From: an uncultured Candidatus Udaeobacter sp.
GTDB taxonomy: Bacteria > Verrucomicrobiota > Verrucomicrobiia > Chthoniobacterales > UBA10450
DNA: 6,574 nucleotides
NCBI GenBank assembly: GCA_955652715.1
Contig: CATPBS010000135.1
Coordinates: 1-6,574 of the forward strand
Direction: 5' to 3'
Under the pieces are notes generated by a model. The model saw nothing but the letters and a program-made list of their open reading frames with translations. It did not search any database and was not told where the DNA came from. Shown piece after piece: positions 5,334 to 6,574 of this stretch. The position numbers were made by a program, and so were the translations under genes. How positions within the stretch are numbered: position 1 is the stretch's first letter; the number at the start of each line of letters is the position of its first letter.

Positions 5334-6574
5334 CTAACCCGCGGTGGTGGCCCAGAATCTGCCGAATGCGCTTGGCCAGCTCAGGTCGACGACGCTGTTT
5401 CGAGCGAATTTGCCCATGCGTTCCCGCAGCGCGGGATCGGTCACCAGCGCTCGAATGGCGCGTGCGAAGTCTTCCACGTCGTGTGACTTGGTGATCAGAC
5501 CGTTGGCCTTGTCTTCGACTAATTCCTTGGGCCCGCCGGAGTCGGAGACGATCACTGGCAGGCCGCACGCCTGCGCTTCAAGGATGACGTTGCCAAACGT
5601 ATCGGTTGTGCTGGGAAAAACAAAGATGTCTGCGGATGCATATGCGGTGGCCAACTCTCTGCCTGTGAGGTAGCCGGTGAAAAACGCTTCGGGCAAAGAT
5701 TTTGCGAACGCCTCGGAGTAAGGGCCGTGACCGACGATGAAAAGTTGGACTGGCAACCCGTCGTCCCGAAGACGGCGATAAGCGGCCGCCAGGAGGTCGA
5801 GGTCTTTCTCTCGTGAAATACGGCCCACGTAAAGAAGGCGTACCTCGCCATTGCCCGCGCCGAATTTTTCGAAGAACGCCGGTTCGCGTTGTGCGGGATG
5901 AAACAGCTCGGTGTCGAGCCCGCGCGGTAAAATTTTCAGTTTTGCGGGGTCGAACCCTCGTTTGATCCAGCTTTGCCGATATTCTTCGGAGTTGATAAAA
6001 ACGGTATCGAGCTGGCCATAGAACCAATGCATGTAACGCCATGCCACGCTTTCAAGGAAGCTGTCCTCGGTAAGAATTCGGATGTATTGCGGAAAATCGG
6101 TGTGATAAATGCCGCTCGTTTGCAGGTTGAGCATCTTGGCGGCCATTAGTGCAGTCAACCCGATCGGTCCAGGCGTGCTGATGATAATCTCGGTGAATTT
6201 CTCGCATTGTACGTAATCGAGAATCTGGAGAATCGGCGGGAAACTCAATTTTTGCAGTTCGTACTCGGGCAATTCAAATTCGCCGATGGGCGGGAAGTTT
6301 TTAATTGGGATGTCATAAATTTGCAGGTTGCTCCGGGAAGTCACGACGATGAGTTCCTTGCCGGCTGCTGCTCCGGCGGCCGTCATTTTGCGGATAGTAG
6401 TGGCAACGCCGTTAACGTCTTCGAGGGTGTCGGTAAACCAGGCGCGTTTGCGATTTTGCAAAGCGATTGGAACTGCGCCGGTCAATTCGTTAAAAATCTC
6501 TCGCAACCATTTTCGAGAGGGTGCCTGACTGTGAAACCCGTAGATGTATGGCGTCAGAATTACGAGGATCGGCA
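5334..6574 (-). CDS. GT-B (GT4-type) glycosyltransferase with N-terminal extension, 5' end outside the window
   Basis: The frame is open from the right edge to TAG at 5336-5334, giving 412 visible residues. It would transfer a sugar from a nucleotide-sugar donor in the cytoplasm to a lipid or polysaccharide acceptor. The visible N-terminal 42 residues (from PILVILTPYIYGFHSQ) precede the GT-B fold, which begins at RAWFTDTLEDVNGVATTIRK (genomic 6446-6387), the usual first strand and glycine loop of GT4 enzymes. Then come STPGPIGLTALMAAK, GIYHTDFPQYIRIL, the linker GLDTELFHP, the donor-domain start LLYVGRISREKDL, and DTFGNVILEAQACGLPV. This last is the EX7E motif with Asp in place of the first Glu, as in many mannosyl- or sulfoquinovosyl-transferase relatives. 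The C-terminus is complete. A TTG at 6506 could serve as start, but the coding-like residues upstream make an N-terminal domain or fusion more likely. Acceptor and donor are unknown. Confidence 0.9.
   Translation of the reverse strand, partial: PILVILTPYIYGFHSQAPSRKWLREIFNELTGAVPIALQNRKRAWFTDTLEDVNGVATTIRKMTAAGAAAGKELIVVTSRSNLQIYDIPIKNFPPIGEFELPEYELQKLSFPPILQILDYVQCEKFTEIIISTPGPIGLTALMAAKMLNLQTSGIYHTDFPQYIRILTEDSFLESVAWRYMHWFYGQLDTVFINSEEYRQSWIKRGFDPAKLKILPRGLDTELFHPAQREPAFFEKFGAGNGEVRLLYVGRISREKDLDLLAAAYRRLRDDGLPVQLFIVGHGPYSEAFAKSLPEAFFTGYLTGRELATAYASADIFVFPSTTDTFGNVILEAQACGLPVIVSDSGGPKELVEDKANGLITKSHDVEDFARAIRALVTDPALRERMGKFARNSVVDLSWPSAFGRFWATTAG

Noticed and set aside
5046..5486. Open frame of 146 codons beginning with an ATG, His/Gly/Ser-rich at first, as an independent gene
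   Set aside because: It has no Shine-Dalgarno, continues the same frame as the protein-like sequence before the TAG at 5034, and its second half is antisense to the glycosyltransferase with no protein-like character. It is treated as the tail of the decayed gene.

Overview
The window looks like chromosomal DNA from a free-living bacterium of moderate GC (mid-50s per cent by eye). I suspect a soil Verrucomicrobiota of the Chthoniobacterales type. Three things suggest this: the phospho-sugar mutase has an extended segment after its GTGGLRG motif, most start codons have poor or no Shine-Dalgarno sequence, and intergenic DNA is filled with short ATCTGTG/ATCCGTGG-type and TGTAGCCGG-type repeats that I associate with that group. 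This assignment is inference from memory; no rRNA or marker gene is present.

Layout. At 1-817 (minus) is the N-terminal two thirds or less of a phosphoglucomutase/phosphomannomutase-family enzyme, cut by the left edge. Divergent from it, 910-1371 (plus) encodes a small exported NTF2-like (DUF4440/SnoaL-type) protein. Its 3' end overlaps by 32 bp the 3' end of a convergent ornithine cyclodeaminase/mu-crystallin-family NAD(P)-dependent enzyme (1340-2269, minus). A nested inverted repeat of about 186 bp (2276-2461) fills the divergent intergenic region. It is followed by a probable two-gene plus-strand unit: a class A FAD-dependent monooxygenase (2483-3700) and a serine racemase-type PLP-dependent serine/threonine dehydratase (3746-4693). 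The last gene's stop codon lies inside a compact two-hairpin palindromic element (4689-4740) followed by a T run, which may also act as a terminator. Next comes a decayed gene (about 4741-5228) with one frameshift and two in-frame stops. Last, on the minus strand, is a GT-B glycosyltransferase (5334 to beyond 6574) whose N-terminus, with an extension upstream of the GT fold, runs off the right edge.

How the genes fit together. Most genes look like individually transcribed metabolic genes, not one pathway. The only functional grouping I would propose is the PLP dehydratase/racemase with the ornithine cyclodeaminase-family reductase. Such pairs occur in beta-hydroxyaspartate and ectoine catabolism, where the dehydratase product is an imine/keto acid that the second enzyme could reduce. 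Here the two are on opposite strands with a flavoprotein between them, so the link is tentative. I saw no mobile-element proteins, CRISPR array, phage genes, defence genes, tRNA or rRNA. The noteworthy features are the repeat elements and how they supply gene boundaries, plus the pseudogene; I do not see a clearly new biological system.
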